A stretch of DNA of 64,000 nt from JBDGPU01 sp042219525 (lineage in GTDB: Archaea > Halobacteriota > Halobacteria > Halobacteriales > Haloferacaceae), in contig JBDGPU010000069.1 in NCBI GenBank assembly GCA_042219525.1, positions 1 to 64,000 of the forward strand, given 5' to 3'. Both the position numbers and the translations under genes were made by a program. This document shows positions 16,147 through 25,148 of the stretch, piece by piece. Position 1 is the first letter of the stretch. Each line of letters starts with the position of its first letter. Under the pieces are notes generated by a model that saw only the letters and a program-made list of their open reading frames with translations, did no database searches and was not told the origin of the DNA.

Positions 16147-16890
16147 CTACTGCCCGGTGAACGCTTCCAGCGTCTCTTCGGAAATGCCGGACCGCGAATT
16201 GATCGTCACGAAGTCGCCCTCTCGGATTTCGGTGTCGCCGGTCGGCGTGACGGTCTCCTCGTCACGGCTGATGCGGACGACCAGCGTATCGGAGGTGAGC
16301 AGTCCCTCCTCGTTGGCCTCCTGGAGGGTCTTGCCGGCGATAGGGGCCGCCTCCTTGACGATCACCTCGACCACGTCCGCGTCGCCGGCGAGACCAGCGA
16401 CGCCGGTCACCGGCGAAACGAGTTCCTCGTCTCGTGGCCCGAACGGTGCGTACGGCCGGTAATACTCCCGGTGAACGAGGTCCTCGTCGTCGATCGCGAT
16501 GCCCAGCGAGGAGATGTCCTGCGCGATCCGGGTGAGGTCGTCGGTGTCCGTGCCGATGGCCGTTATCCGCAGATCCTCCTTCCCGGACATGATCTCCCGA
16601 ACGGCGATCACGCCGGGAACGTCGAGGACGCGCTGTGCCATCTCCTCCCGATCGCGGTTCCCCGTGCTACAGCTGTAGTGGTTCCGCAACCGACCCTCGA
16701 CCTGCTGGTAATCGATGTCGGCGTGGTAGCCGCGGATGACGCCTTCCTCCTCCAGTCGCCGGATCCGATTCCGCACGGTCGGCGCCGACACGTCGACCTT
16801 TTCAGCAATCGACGGGGCAGACGTGTGTCTGGCTTCCTGCGAGAGGAAATACAGGATCTGCTCGTCTATCGAATCGATCTCAAAGCCCAT
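16147..16890 (-). CDS. Lrp/AsnC regulator with RCK_C (TrkA-C) domain
   Basis: A 247-residue protein. Residues 1-60 form an AsnC-type winged helix (IDEQILYFLSQEARHTSAPS, SAPTVRNRIRRLEEEGVI). Residues of about 65-140 form a RAM-like ligand domain. Residues 165-245 form an RCK_C domain (VIVKEAAPIAGKTLQEAN, IREGDFVTINSR), which in K+ channels binds nucleotides or metals. The combination is frequent in haloarchaea next to amino-acid transporters, as here, where an APC transporter cluster is transcribed divergently. A TATA-like ttaaata lies about 30 bases upstream. Confidence 0.9.
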   Translation of the reverse strand: MGFEIDSIDEQILYFLSQEARHTSAPSIAEKVDVSAPTVRNRIRRLEEEGVIRGYHADIDYQQVEGRLRNHYSCSTGNRDREEMAQRVLDVPGVIAVREIMSGKEDLRITAIGTDTDDLTRIAQDISSLGIAIDDEDLVHREYYRPYAPFGPRDEELVSPVTGVAGLAGDADVVEVIVKEAAPIAGKTLQEANEEGLLTSDTLVVRISRDEETVTPTGDTEIREGDFVTINSRSGISEETLEAFTGQ

Positions 16891-17319
16891 TTATATACTA
16901 TAATATTGGTCCCCGGTTCGTATTTAACCTTCTGCCAGTCGTTCGTTCGAATTTTGCAGGCGTCGGACGATCATCGCAGTCAGCCGAACGGAAAATACAC
17001 CGGGAGCCCGTCTGAATCGGCCGAAACTAGTATTTAAACGAAAGAAAAGAATATATCCTAGAACCTACGGTATCGTTTGGAGAACCGGTGGATATTTATC
17101 GTATTGCGAAGTTCTCTCTACTATGCCCAGCCCAGCCGAACGCATCGCCGGCGGCGCCGTAACGTCGACCACTCGACAGCGCGGTCGCGTCTCTCCCGGA
17201 CGACCCTCGAAGGGAGGTCGCAGGCACGGCTACGCGAGGAAGTGGTCGTCGGCGCTGCGCACCTGCAGTTGGCTCCGGGCTGATAGCTGCTCGCGAGTCA
17301 GACGGCGCGGGGTGAGAGC
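16891..17319. other. AT-rich divergent control region with possible broken small gene
   Basis: Bases 16891-17115 are markedly AT-richer than the surroundings and contain several TATA-like blocks (ttatatac, tatttaaac, aatatatcc, tatttatcg), the last about 30 bases before an ATG at 17123. The frame from 17123 starts well (MPSPAERIAGGAV) but then becomes arginine-rich. The +1 frame continues in haloarchaeal style (STARSRLSRTTLEGR, ARLREEVVVGAAHLQLAPG) to a stop at 17283. This looks like a small gene of about 54 codons broken by one frameshift. I recognise no family. Confidence 0.4.
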
Positions 17320-17793
17320 ATGAGCGACGCCGACGACGACGCCGTCCCGACTGAGGGCCTACCGGAATCGCTCCTCGAAGCAGTCGATTCGCTGACCGAA
17401 AACGAGCTGGAGGCTCTGCTCTCGTACGTCGAGAAGCGGATCGAAGCCGACTGGTCGTCGTTGCGGGCGGACATCGAGGCGAGCGCCGCGGGCGAGGTCC
17501 TCGACGTCGAGCGCGACGGCCCGTATGCGCTCGTCCGGGCGCATCCGCCCGAGGAGAGTCTCGATGTCGACACGGACACGACCGGCGTCGACACTGACGT
17601 CGTTTCGCTCTATCACGTGCGACGTGAGCATCTGTCGGACGACTCGAAATCGCTCCACTGGGCGTACCTGGGCGACGTCTACGACCCGGGGCAGCACCGG
17701 TGTGAAGCCTGCGGTCGAACGCTCGAGGAAACGACCGAGGGCTGCCCATATTGCGGCGACGACGAGATTCGCGACCCTGAGACGGAGACGTAA
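17320..17793 (+). CDS. Haloarchaeal C-terminal zinc-ribbon protein
   Basis: A 157-residue acidic protein of unknown function. Residues 1-60 are helical and Glu/Leu-rich (LLEAVDSLTENELEALLSYV), the middle is beta-rich (YALVRAHPPEE, VVSLYHVRREH), and the C terminus holds a zinc ribbon (CEACG...CPYCG) at about 127-147. It lies 3 bases before the universal stress protein gene and heads the transporter cluster, so it may be an accessory or adaptor of that system. The function is not known. Confidence 0.75.
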   Translation: MSDADDDAVPTEGLPESLLEAVDSLTENELEALLSYVEKRIEADWSSLRADIEASAAGEVLDVERDGPYALVRAHPPEESLDVDTDTTGVDTDVVSLYHVRREHLSDDSKSLHWAYLGDVYDPGQHRCEACGRTLEETTEGCPYCGDDEIRDPETET

Positions 17794-17796
17794 TGC

Positions 17797-18285
17797 ATGA
17801 CTGAGGAACTCACTACCCATCTTGCAGTGCCTGTCGCGGACGAATCGGACGCCCGAGAAACGGCGCGAACCCTCGAACCCTACGCGACCGAACGCATCAC
17901 GGTGATCCACGTCGTCGAGAAAGGAGAGGGGGTCATCGACAAGGTATCCCCCGAACAGGCGGAACTGCGAGCCAGAAACGCGTTCGCCGCCTTCCGCGAG
18001 ATCATCCCGGACGCGGACGCGGAGATCGCCTACCGGCGTGACGTCGCGGCCGCCGTCCTCGACGTCGCCGCCGACGTGGAGGCCAGCGCGATCGCGTTTC
18101 GGCCCCGCGGAGGCAGCCGACTCGTCCAGTTCCTCGCCGGCGACACGGCGCTAAAGCTCGTCACGAAGGCCGACCGGCCCGTCATCGCCCTTCCTGACGG
18201 AGCCTCCCCGGACGAGCCGGAAAAGGGCCCATGGCTGGGGCCGTCGCAATTCGCGGGCGAGGACGGAGGTGCCAGCGATGAGTGA
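17797..18285 (+). CDS. Universal stress protein UspA family
   Basis: A 162-residue single-domain Usp protein (THLAVPVADESDARETARTL, RITVIHVVEKGEG). The usual ATP-binding GxxGxxxxxxGSV signature is present only as a weakened FRPRGGSRLVQFLAGDTALKLV, so it may belong to the non-ATP-binding type. It overlaps the start of the APC transporter gene by 8 bases. A likely regulatory partner of the transporter, which itself carries Usp domains. Confidence 0.85.
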   Translation: MTEELTTHLAVPVADESDARETARTLEPYATERITVIHVVEKGEGVIDKVSPEQAELRARNAFAAFREIIPDADAEIAYRRDVAAAVLDVAADVEASAIAFRPRGGSRLVQFLAGDTALKLVTKADRPVIALPDGASPDEPEKGPWLGPSQFAGEDGGASDE

Positions 18286-20566
18286 GGCCGACCAGGAGCT
18301 GGCCCGCGACCTCGGCTTCCTGGAGGCCTACACCATCGGGCTGGGCACGATGATCGGGGCGGGGATCTTCGTCCTCCCGAGCATCGCGGCCAAACAGGCC
18401 GGTCCGGCCAGCATGATCTCCTTCTTCGCCGGCGGCATGGTCTCGCTGCTGGCCGCGCTCTCGCTGTCGGAGCTGGCGACCGGGATGCCAAAGGCCGGCG
18501 GGAGCTACTACTACGTCAACCGGGCCCTCGGGCCGTTCTTCGGCAGCATCGTCGGCTGGGGCATGTGGGCCGGCCTCACGTTCGCGTCCGCCTTCTACAT
18601 GATCGGGTTCGGCCAGTACCTGCTCCCAGGCCTCGGCCAGTACGTCGGCTTCCTGGCGGGCTGGGGGCAGACGGGCATCACGGTCGCCGCACTCGCGATG
18701 GCGACGCTGCTCACCGCGGTCAACTACTATGGCGTCAAGGAAACCGGCGCGCTCCAGAACGTCATCGTGCTCACGCTCGTCGGCCTCATCCTCGCGTTCC
18801 TGGGACTCGGCGTCGCGAGCGAGCCGACTATCACGGAGTTCAATCCGAACGGCTGGCCGGCCGTCGCGGCGACGATCGGCACCGTCTACGTGACGTTCAT
18901 CGGCTTCGAGGTCATCGCGACGAGCGCGGAGGAGATCAAGAACCCGAGCCGAAACCTCCCGCTCTCGATGATCGCGGCCGTCGTGACGCCGACGCTGATG
19001 TACGTCGGGGTCATGTACGTCTCGACCGGGACGCTGTCGATCGAGGCGCTGTCGACCTCGCAGATCCCAGTCGCCGACGTTGCCACCGAGTACATGGGAC
19101 CGGTCGGCGCGCTGGCGATGATCGTCGGTGCCGTCCTCGCGACGGTCTCCAGCGCGAACGCGAGCATCCTCTCGGCCGCCCGGGTTAACTTCGCGATGGG
19201 ACGGGACCGGATCCTGATCAACTGGCTCAACGAGGTCCACAACCGGTTCCGCACGCCGTACCGGGCCATCACCGCCACGGGGATCATCACCCTCGTGCTG
19301 ATCGCCGTCGGCGTCGGGATCGGCACGCTCGCCGAGGTGGCGAGTTTCATGTACCTCGTGACCTACGCGCTGGTCCACGTCGCGGTCGTCGTGCTCCGCC
19401 GGGCGAATCCCGAAGCCTACGACCCGGCCTTCCGGATCCCGAGCCTGCTGTACCCTGCAGTCCCGATTCTGGGCCTGATCGCCTGTCTCGCGATCCTGCT
19501 CCAGATGAGCTTTATCGTCCAAGCGATCGGCTCGGCCATCGTCGTGTTCGGCGTGGGCTGGTACGTCGTCTACGCCCGGGACCGCGCGCTGAGTGCGAGC
19601 CTCGTCGGCGAGGCAATCGCGCCCGAGGAACCGACCGGCCCGAACGGCAAGGAGCGCTATCGCGTCGTCGTGCCCGTCGCGAACCCCGAGACCGAGCGCG
19701 ACCTCCTGCGGATGGCCGCCGCGAGCGCGCACGCACACGACGCGGAGCAGGCCGAGGTGATCGCCGTCAACGTCATCGAAGTGCCGCGCCAGACGTCGCT
19801 GTCGCAGGATCTCGCGTTCGAGGAGGAACGCGTCGAGCGCCAGCAGGCCCTCCTGGATTCGGCGCGCGACATCGCCGAGGACCTCGACGTCGGCTTGCGA
19901 ACGCGGGCCATCGTCGGTCGCAACGCCGGCTCGGTGATCCTCGACGTTATCGAGGAGGAGGCCGCCGACCACGTCCTGCTCGGGTGGCAGGGCACGCGGA
20001 GCCGGCGGGAGCACGTCCTCGGGTCGACGATCGACCCGGTCATCGGTCGCGCTCCCTGCGACGCGACGCTCGTCAAACTGGGCCCCGAGGACGGTCGCGG
20101 CGAGGGCGACGTGATGGTCCTCGCGGGCGAGGGGCCGCACGCGCCGGTCGCAGCCCGTCGAGCGGCCGAGTTCGTCGACGCTGCCGACGAGGCCTCGCTC
20201 ACTCTCTTCAACGCGCAGACGCCAGATGGGGAGGACGGTGAGTCCGGGGACGCCGCGGCGGACGTCTCGCCGACCGAGCGCGGTGAGGCGATAATCGACG
20301 ACCTGGCCGAGCGCGCCGGCATCGAGTCCGTGTCCTACGAGACGGAGGTCGTCGTCGCCGAGGACACCGAGCAGGCGATACTCGACGCCGCGACCGCGTA
20401 CGACACGATCTGTGTCGGCGCGACGCGCTCGGGCGCCATCTCCCAGGCGGTGTTCGGGTCGCTCCCGGAGAAAGTCGGAGCCGAGGTGGACCGAACGGTG
20501 GTCATGGCTCGCGGCCCCGAGGAGTCGCCGATGTCCATCCGGGAAGCGATACGCCGGCGACTGTAG
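18278..20566 (+). CDS. APC-family amino acid transporter fused to Usp domains
   Basis: A 762-residue protein. Residues 1-435 are a 12-helix amino acid-polyamine-organocation permease with the signature TIGLGTMIGAGIFVLP in helix 1 and ELATGMPKAGGSYYYVNRAL in helix 2. Residues of about 460-760 form two cytoplasmic Usp domains (YRVVVPVANPETERDLLRMA; VLLGWQGTRSRREHVLGSTI with the ATP-loop-like GSTID; VMVLAGEGPHAPVAARRA; GATRSGAISQAVFGSLPE). The permease would import amino acids, and the Usp part may sense ATP. The start at 18278 lies inside the uspA gene end (8-base overlap), implying coupling. The divergent Lrp-RCK regulator at 16147 is the natural controller. Confidence 0.93.
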   Translation: MSEADQELARDLGFLEAYTIGLGTMIGAGIFVLPSIAAKQAGPASMISFFAGGMVSLLAALSLSELATGMPKAGGSYYYVNRALGPFFGSIVGWGMWAGLTFASAFYMIGFGQYLLPGLGQYVGFLAGWGQTGITVAALAMATLLTAVNYYGVKETGALQNVIVLTLVGLILAFLGLGVASEPTITEFNPNGWPAVAATIGTVYVTFIGFEVIATSAEEIKNPSRNLPLSMIAAVVTPTLMYVGVMYVSTGTLSIEALSTSQIPVADVATEYMGPVGALAMIVGAVLATVSSANASILSAARVNFAMGRDRILINWLNEVHNRFRTPYRAITATGIITLVLIAVGVGIGTLAEVASFMYLVTYALVHVAVVVLRRANPEAYDPAFRIPSLLYPAVPILGLIACLAILLQMSFIVQAIGSAIVVFGVGWYVVYARDRALSASLVGEAIAPEEPTGPNGKERYRVVVPVANPETERDLLRMAAASAHAHDAEQAEVIAVNVIEVPRQTSLSQDLAFEEERVERQQALLDSARDIAEDLDVGLRTRAIVGRNAGSVILDVIEEEAADHVLLGWQGTRSRREHVLGSTIDPVIGRAPCDATLVKLGPEDGRGEGDVMVLAGEGPHAPVAARRAAEFVDAADEASLTLFNAQTPDGEDGESGDAAADVSPTERGEAIIDDLAERAGIESVSYETEVVVAEDTEQAILDAATAYDTICVGATRSGAISQAVFGSLPEKVGAEVDRTVVMARGPEESPMSIREAIRRRL

Positions 20567-20623
20567 ATCCGCGGCCTCCCGTTTCGGGAACGCATATACG
20601 AGGTCGCCGTCTACGGTGGGACA

Positions 20624-21547
20624 ATGACAGACGAAACCGACGCTGCAGGCGCGGCGTGGTTCGCGGACGTCGACCCCGGCGACGTCGACGCCGCGAGCGA
20701 CGCGATACGCGAGGGTGACGCCGAGCAGCCGGCGGACTGGCCGGCACTCGCCGTCGACGCCGGCTTCGCCGAGGACGAGGCAGCTTATTACGACGAGCTC
20801 CGCGAGGCGACGATCGCGGCCACGCGCGAGGCCGTGCAGGAGCGCGAGCGCGCCGACGACCAGCAGCTGATCCACGCCATCCGGGGCATGGACGACTGCG
20901 AGCGAACCGCCAACGAGCTGGCCGAGCGGGCCATCGAGTGGGGCGGCGCGCTGTTCGACGAGGTCGGCGAGGGCATCCAGGGCGCCCGTGAACTCGCCGA
21001 ACGCGACGGCGACAACGCCGCGGAGCAACGCGCTATCTCGCTCGCGACCCGCGTCGTCGACCTCGCGGACGAGGGCGACGAGCTGCGGACGTTCATCGAG
21101 GAGACGGCCCCCGGCGTCGCGCCCAACCTGACGAAGATGGCCGGCCCGATTCTCGCCGCGCGACTCATCGAGCTCGCCGGGGGGCTGGAGACGCTCGCGA
21201 AGAAGCCGTCCGGCACCGTCCAGGTGCTCGGCGCCGAAGATGCGCTGTTCGCCCACCTCTCCGGCCGCGCGCCGTCGCCGAAGCACGGCGCCATCTTCAC
21301 GCACGACTTCGTGCGCAACACGCGCCCGGAGGACCGCGGCTCCGCGGCCCGCGCGCTTGCGGGCAAGCTCGCCATCGCCGCCCGGATCGACCACTACTCC
21401 GGGGAACTACGCCCCGACATCCACGAGGAACTGCGAGAGCGGATGGCGACGATCCGGGCGCGGGAAGCGGAGGAAGCGGAGGAAGGGGAGCAGGCAGCTG
21501 ACGAGTCGACTGACTCCGCCGCGACCGACGGAGGTGAGAGCCAATGA
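20624..21547 (+). CDS. Nop5/Nop56-58 family C/D sRNP protein
   Basis: A 307-residue archaeal Nop5. The N-terminal fibrillarin-binding part is shorter than in yeast. A central coiled-coil (about 70-150) is followed by the NOP domain with APNLTKMAGPILAARLIELAG and APSPKHGAIFTHDFV. A Glu/Asp/Ser-rich tail replaces the basic KKE tail of eukaryotes. It scaffolds the box C/D RNP that directs 2'-O-methylation. Its TGA overlaps the ATG of the fibrillarin gene (ATGA), the classic nop5-flpA operon. Confidence 0.95.
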   Translation: MTDETDAAGAAWFADVDPGDVDAASDAIREGDAEQPADWPALAVDAGFAEDEAAYYDELREATIAATREAVQERERADDQQLIHAIRGMDDCERTANELAERAIEWGGALFDEVGEGIQGARELAERDGDNAAEQRAISLATRVVDLADEGDELRTFIEETAPGVAPNLTKMAGPILAARLIELAGGLETLAKKPSGTVQVLGAEDALFAHLSGRAPSPKHGAIFTHDFVRNTRPEDRGSAARALAGKLAIAARIDHYSGELRPDIHEELRERMATIRAREAEEAEEGEQAADESTDSAATDGGESQ

Positions 21548-22179
21548 GTGACGGACTTCCGGCGGGCGTCGAGCGCCACGCGATCGACGGCGAGGAGTCG
21601 CTGGCGACGAAGGGCGAACCGGTGTACGGCGAACCGACCGATGGCGAGTGGCGAGCCTGGAACCCCGAGCGATCGAAGCTCGGAGGAATGCTCGCGCTCG
21701 ACTTCGACACCGGCCTCGAGGGCGGCGAGACCGTGCTGTATCTCGGTGCGGCCGCCGGGACGACGGTGAGCCACGTCGCCGACTTCGCCGGCCCGACGTA
21801 CGCCGTCGAGTTCGCGCCGCGCCCGGCGCGTGACCTGCTCGACGCCGTCGAACCGCGCGAGCGACTGTTCCCGCTCCTGAAGGACGCCCGCAAGCCGGAG
21901 ACGTACACGCACGTCGTCGAGCGCGACGTCGACGTCCTCGTGCAGGACGTGGCGACCCGGGGACAGGCCGACGTCGCCGTCGACAACGCGCAGTTCCTCG
22001 CCGACGACGGCCGGCTGCTACTAGCGGTGAAGGCCCGGAGCGAGGACGTGACGGCGGATCCCGAGGACGTGTTCGACGACGTCTGTAATCGGCTGGAGGA
22101 TGCCTATAAGATCCTGGAGCGCGGGCGGCTGGATCGGTACCACGACGACCACCTCGGCGTCGTCGCGACGCCGAAGTAG
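21544..22179 (+). CDS. flpA: Fibrillarin-like rRNA/tRNA 2'-O-methyltransferase
   Basis: A 211-residue archaeal fibrillarin, the methyltransferase of box C/D RNPs. The SAM-binding core is visible as VLYLGAAAGTTVSHVADF, followed by YAVEFAPRPARDLL, VLVQDVATRGQADVAVDNA and LLAVKARSEDVTADPEDVF. It lacks the eukaryotic Gly/Arg-rich N terminus, as expected. Translationally coupled to nop5 upstream by a 4-base overlap. Confidence 0.96.
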   Translation: MSDGLPAGVERHAIDGEESLATKGEPVYGEPTDGEWRAWNPERSKLGGMLALDFDTGLEGGETVLYLGAAAGTTVSHVADFAGPTYAVEFAPRPARDLLDAVEPRERLFPLLKDARKPETYTHVVERDVDVLVQDVATRGQADVAVDNAQFLADDGRLLLAVKARSEDVTADPEDVFDDVCNRLEDAYKILERGRLDRYHDDHLGVVATPK

Positions 22180-22283
22180 GTAGCACTGCGTGGCTGTCCC
22201 GGGTTTTTCGCGCTGTTGCACGCGCCTCACAGAGACGGCCGGCTCCACACCATATTTACCGTCCGGGGTCGAACGGGTGCCTG

Positions 22284-23354
22284 ATGGACCTCGGCTCGCG
22301 TGACGCGTTCGACCGGATGGGGACGCTCGGCATCGAAGAGGAGTTCTTCATCGTCGACGCCGACGGCCGTCCGACGTCCGGGACGGACGAACTCGTCTAC
22401 GGAGCCGACCCGCCGGATCCGATCGACGAGCTCGACCACGAACTGTTCAAGTGTACGATCGAAACGCAGACCCCCCTCATCGAGGATGTCTCGACCGCCC
22501 GCGAGAAGCTGACGGCGGTTCGTGCGGCCCTCGTCGAGCACGCGGAGGCGCATGGATTCGGCATCGCCGCCGCCGGCCTCCACCCCGAGGCGAAGTGGCG
22601 CGAACTCGACCACGCCGAGAAGCCGCGCTATCGCTCACAGCTCGACCGGATCCAGTACCCCCAGCACCGCAACACGACCGCCGGGCTGCACGTCCACGTC
22701 GGCGTCGACGACGCCGACAAGGCGGTGTGGGTTGCCAACCGGCTGCGCTGGTACATGCCCGTGCTCCTCGCGCTCTCGGCGAACTCGCCGTGCTGGAACG
22801 GCTTCGACACGGGGCTCGCCTCCGCCCGCGCGAAGATCTTCGAGAACCTGCCGAACACCGGGATGCCGACGACGTTCGAGGACTTCGACGCGTTCCAGCG
22901 TTACGAGCGCCGGATGGTCGAGGACGGCTCGATCGAGGACCGCGGGGAGCTCTGGTTCGACGTGCGGCCACACACCCAGCACGGCAGCGTCGAGGTCCGC
23001 GCGCCCGACGGCCAGGCCGACCCCGAGGTCACGCTGGCGTTCGCCGAGTACGTCCACGCGCTCGTCGTCGACCTCGCGGAGCGATACGAGGACGGCGAGT
23101 CGATTCCGACCCTCCGGCGGGAGCTGCTGGACGAGAACAAGTGGCGCGCGACCCGCCAGGGTCACGACGCCTCGTTCCTCGCCCGGGACGGCGAGGGCAC
23201 CGTGAGTCTCGGCGAGGTCGTCGACCGCGAAGTCGACCGCCTCGGCGTGGGGGCGCTCCGGGACGTGTACGACCGCGAGAGCGGGGCCGCACGCCAGCGC
23301 CGGATCCTCGACGAGCAGGGCATCGACGCGCTGTGTGCCGATCTGCGGCTGTAG
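22284..23354 (+). CDS. gshA: Glutamate-cysteine ligase (haloarchaeal GshA)
   Basis: A 356-residue protein of the GCS2/YbdK-like family. Motifs include LGIEEEFFIVDADGRP, AAAGLHPEAKW, TTAGLHVHVGVDDADKAVW, LLALSANSPCWNGFDTGLAS and FDVRPHTQHGSVEVRAPDG. In haloarchaea this enzyme makes gamma-glutamylcysteine, which replaces glutathione as the main small thiol. A TATA-like catattta stands about 30 bases before the ATG. It stands alone, but thiol-redox genes recur later in the window (trxB, glutaredoxin-like, SelW-like proteins). Confidence 0.92.
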   Translation: MDLGSRDAFDRMGTLGIEEEFFIVDADGRPTSGTDELVYGADPPDPIDELDHELFKCTIETQTPLIEDVSTAREKLTAVRAALVEHAEAHGFGIAAAGLHPEAKWRELDHAEKPRYRSQLDRIQYPQHRNTTAGLHVHVGVDDADKAVWVANRLRWYMPVLLALSANSPCWNGFDTGLASARAKIFENLPNTGMPTTFEDFDAFQRYERRMVEDGSIEDRGELWFDVRPHTQHGSVEVRAPDGQADPEVTLAFAEYVHALVVDLAERYEDGESIPTLRRELLDENKWRATRQGHDASFLARDGEGTVSLGEVVDREVDRLGVGALRDVYDRESGAARQRRILDEQGIDALCADLRL

Positions 23355-23500
23355 TGACTGACCTGCGGCGATAGTGGTTGACCTGCGGCTGCCGCCGTGG
23401 GAGCCGCGCCCGGCGTGAGAGGCGCCGAGACGGTGGAGTTTCGTCGGATTCCAAACGACGAGAAACGCTTTTCCCCGCGGAGAGCCGAGTATCACGTACA

Positions 23501-24094
23501 ATGGGTACCGACGAGGACGCGCCGGACGAGGGTGAGGGATCTCCGACGGACCGGACACGGGAGGAGCTTCGGAAGACGAAGGAACGACTGGGTGAGGGTG
23601 CCGACAAGGCCGTAAAAGGGTTCGACGAGAGCGTCGTCGACCTCCTCTCCTGGTTGCTGGACACGGAAACTCGCGCCCGGATCTTCGTCTACCTGCGCGA
23701 GCACCCGAACAGCACCAGCGAGGAGGTCGCCGACGGTACCGGCCTGTACCCGAGTACCGTGCGCGAGGCGCTCGCGGAGCTACACGAGGAAGGGAAGGTC
23801 GAGCGCCAGAAGCGCGAGAGCGCCGGCGCCGGCAACAACCCCTACGAATACGAGGCCATCGCGCCGAGTGAGCTCGTCCAGGGCGTCGTCGGCGAGGTCC
23901 AGGAGGAGCTGAACACCGTCTTCAACCTCGACCGTCGCCTGGGTGGCGAATCGACGGAAGGCGACAGCGAGCCGGTGACCATCTCGGTCGAAGGCGGCGA
24001 GACCGAGGCCGAAGCGGACGGCGAGGACGTCGAAGGCGAAGAAGCCGAAGCAGCCGAAGGCGACGAAACCGACGCCGACGAGACGGACGAGTAG
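23501..24094 (+). CDS. Winged-helix transcriptional regulator
   Basis: A 197-residue protein. An acidic N terminus and a basic amphipathic helix (REELRKTKERLGEGADKAV) precede a winged helix at about 50-115 (LLDTETRARIFVYLREHPNS, TSEEVADGTGLYPSTVREAL). A long, almost purely Glu/Ala/Asp tail follows. Upstream, an imperfect inverted pair GTTTCGTCG (23438-23446) and CGACGAGAAAC (23456-23466) flanks the promoter region and may be its operator. The haloarchaeal family is common; the targets are unknown. Confidence 0.85.
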   Translation: MGTDEDAPDEGEGSPTDRTREELRKTKERLGEGADKAVKGFDESVVDLLSWLLDTETRARIFVYLREHPNSTSEEVADGTGLYPSTVREALAELHEEGKVERQKRESAGAGNNPYEYEAIAPSELVQGVVGEVQEELNTVFNLDRRLGGESTEGDSEPVTISVEGGETEAEADGEDVEGEEAEAAEGDETDADETDE

Positions 24095-24160
24095 GCGCCA
24101 CCGACCGTCGGTCTATCCGGGTTCGGGACCTTTTAAGGTGTGACGACGACAGTGGCGAGT

Positions 24161-24655
24161 ATGAACGTCGCGTTGGGTGGGACGTTCGATCCCATCCACG
24201 ACGGTCACCGGCAACTGTTCGAGCGTGCGTTCGAACTCGGTGACGTCACCGTCGGGCTCACGTCGGACGAACTCGCCGAGGAGACGCGGCACGTCCCCCG
24301 GTACGTCCGGCCGTTCGAGGAGCGAAAGGCGGACCTCGAAGCGGAACTCTCGAAGTACGCCGACAAGTACGACCGCGAGTTCGAGGTCCGCGAGCTCGAC
24401 GAACCGACAGGCATCGCCACCGAGCCGGAGTTCGACGCGCTCATCGTCTCCCCCGAGACGAAGGAGGGCGGCAAGCGCATCAACGAGATCCGGACGGAAC
24501 GCGGCCATGATCCCCTCGAACTCGAGGTCGTGGACCACGTCGAGGCCGAAGACGGCAAGCGCATCTCGTCGACACGGATCGTGCAGGGCGAGATCGACGA
24601 ACACGGCAACGTGACGCCGGACCGGACCGGTCGCGAAGCCACCAGATCGGAATGA
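24161..24655 (+). CDS. coaD: Archaeal phosphopantetheine adenylyltransferase
   Basis: A 164-residue nucleotidyltransferase making dephospho-CoA from phosphopantetheine and ATP, the archaeal/eukaryal-type PPAT. The HIGH-type site is visible as GGTFDPIHDGHRQL, and the ISSTRIV motif lies near residue 145. The start at 24161 matches MNVALGGTFDP and is about 27 bases after a TATA-like ttttaagg, so the transcript is leaderless. Its TGA overlaps the next ATG by 4 bases. Confidence 0.92.
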   Translation: MNVALGGTFDPIHDGHRQLFERAFELGDVTVGLTSDELAEETRHVPRYVRPFEERKADLEAELSKYADKYDREFEVRELDEPTGIATEPEFDALIVSPETKEGGKRINEIRTERGHDPLELEVVDHVEAEDGKRISSTRIVQGEIDEHGNVTPDRTGREATRSE

Positions 24656-25041
24656 GCGACGAGCGCGCGCCCCTCATCGGCAGTCGCACGGCGGAGCGTG
24701 CGTTCGCATGGAGCGTCGTCGGTTTCCTGCTCACGTTCTACGCCTTCCCGCTCGCGGAACAGCTCGGCATCTCGGCGACCGAGTGGATCGCGGTCCTGGC
24801 GGTGGCGCTGCCGACTATCGGCGCTGTCGCCATCGCCGAGGACCGACGGGCGCTGATCCCGTCGATCGTCCTCGTCTACGGTCCCTTCGCCGCTACCCTC
24901 CTGCGTATCGTGACCCCGATTTACGTTCCTGTGCCTTACGTCGAACCACTGCTCGTCGGAGCCGTCGGGGCCCTCGCGCTCGGAACCGCCGCGTATCTCG
25001 TCGGCCGCTCGGTGCGGCTAATCCTTCCACGGCTTCGGTGA
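24652..25041 (+). CDS. Hypothetical membrane protein coupled to coaD
   Basis: A 129-residue protein with about four hydrophobic helices (FAWSVVGFLLTFYAFPL, WIAVLAVALPTIGAVAIA, LIPSIVLVYGPFAATLL, LLVGAVGALALGTAAYLV). It starts within the coaD stop codon (ATGA), so it is cotranslated with it. I recognise no family. No catalytic or binding motif is visible. A structural or transport-accessory role cannot be distinguished. Confidence 0.75.
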   Translation: MSDERAPLIGSRTAERAFAWSVVGFLLTFYAFPLAEQLGISATEWIAVLAVALPTIGAVAIAEDRRALIPSIVLVYGPFAATLLRIVTPIYVPVPYVEPLLVGAVGALALGTAAYLVGRSVRLILPRLR

Positions 25042-25148
25042 GCAGCACTGGACGGCTGGGTTCCCTGCTCACTCGTGCGGAGTAGTCCGACCCGTCAAAC
25101 CGCTCGATGTGGGGGTACATTTTTCAATTAGTGTCAGGTCCGTTTGGT

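Noticed and set aside
18182..21394. A 1070-codon open frame on the reverse strand
   Set aside because: It is the mirror of the uspA, APC-Usp and nop5 genes. Long antisense frames are expected in GC-rich haloarchaeal coding DNA, and this one is rich in Arg and His with no recognisable domain.
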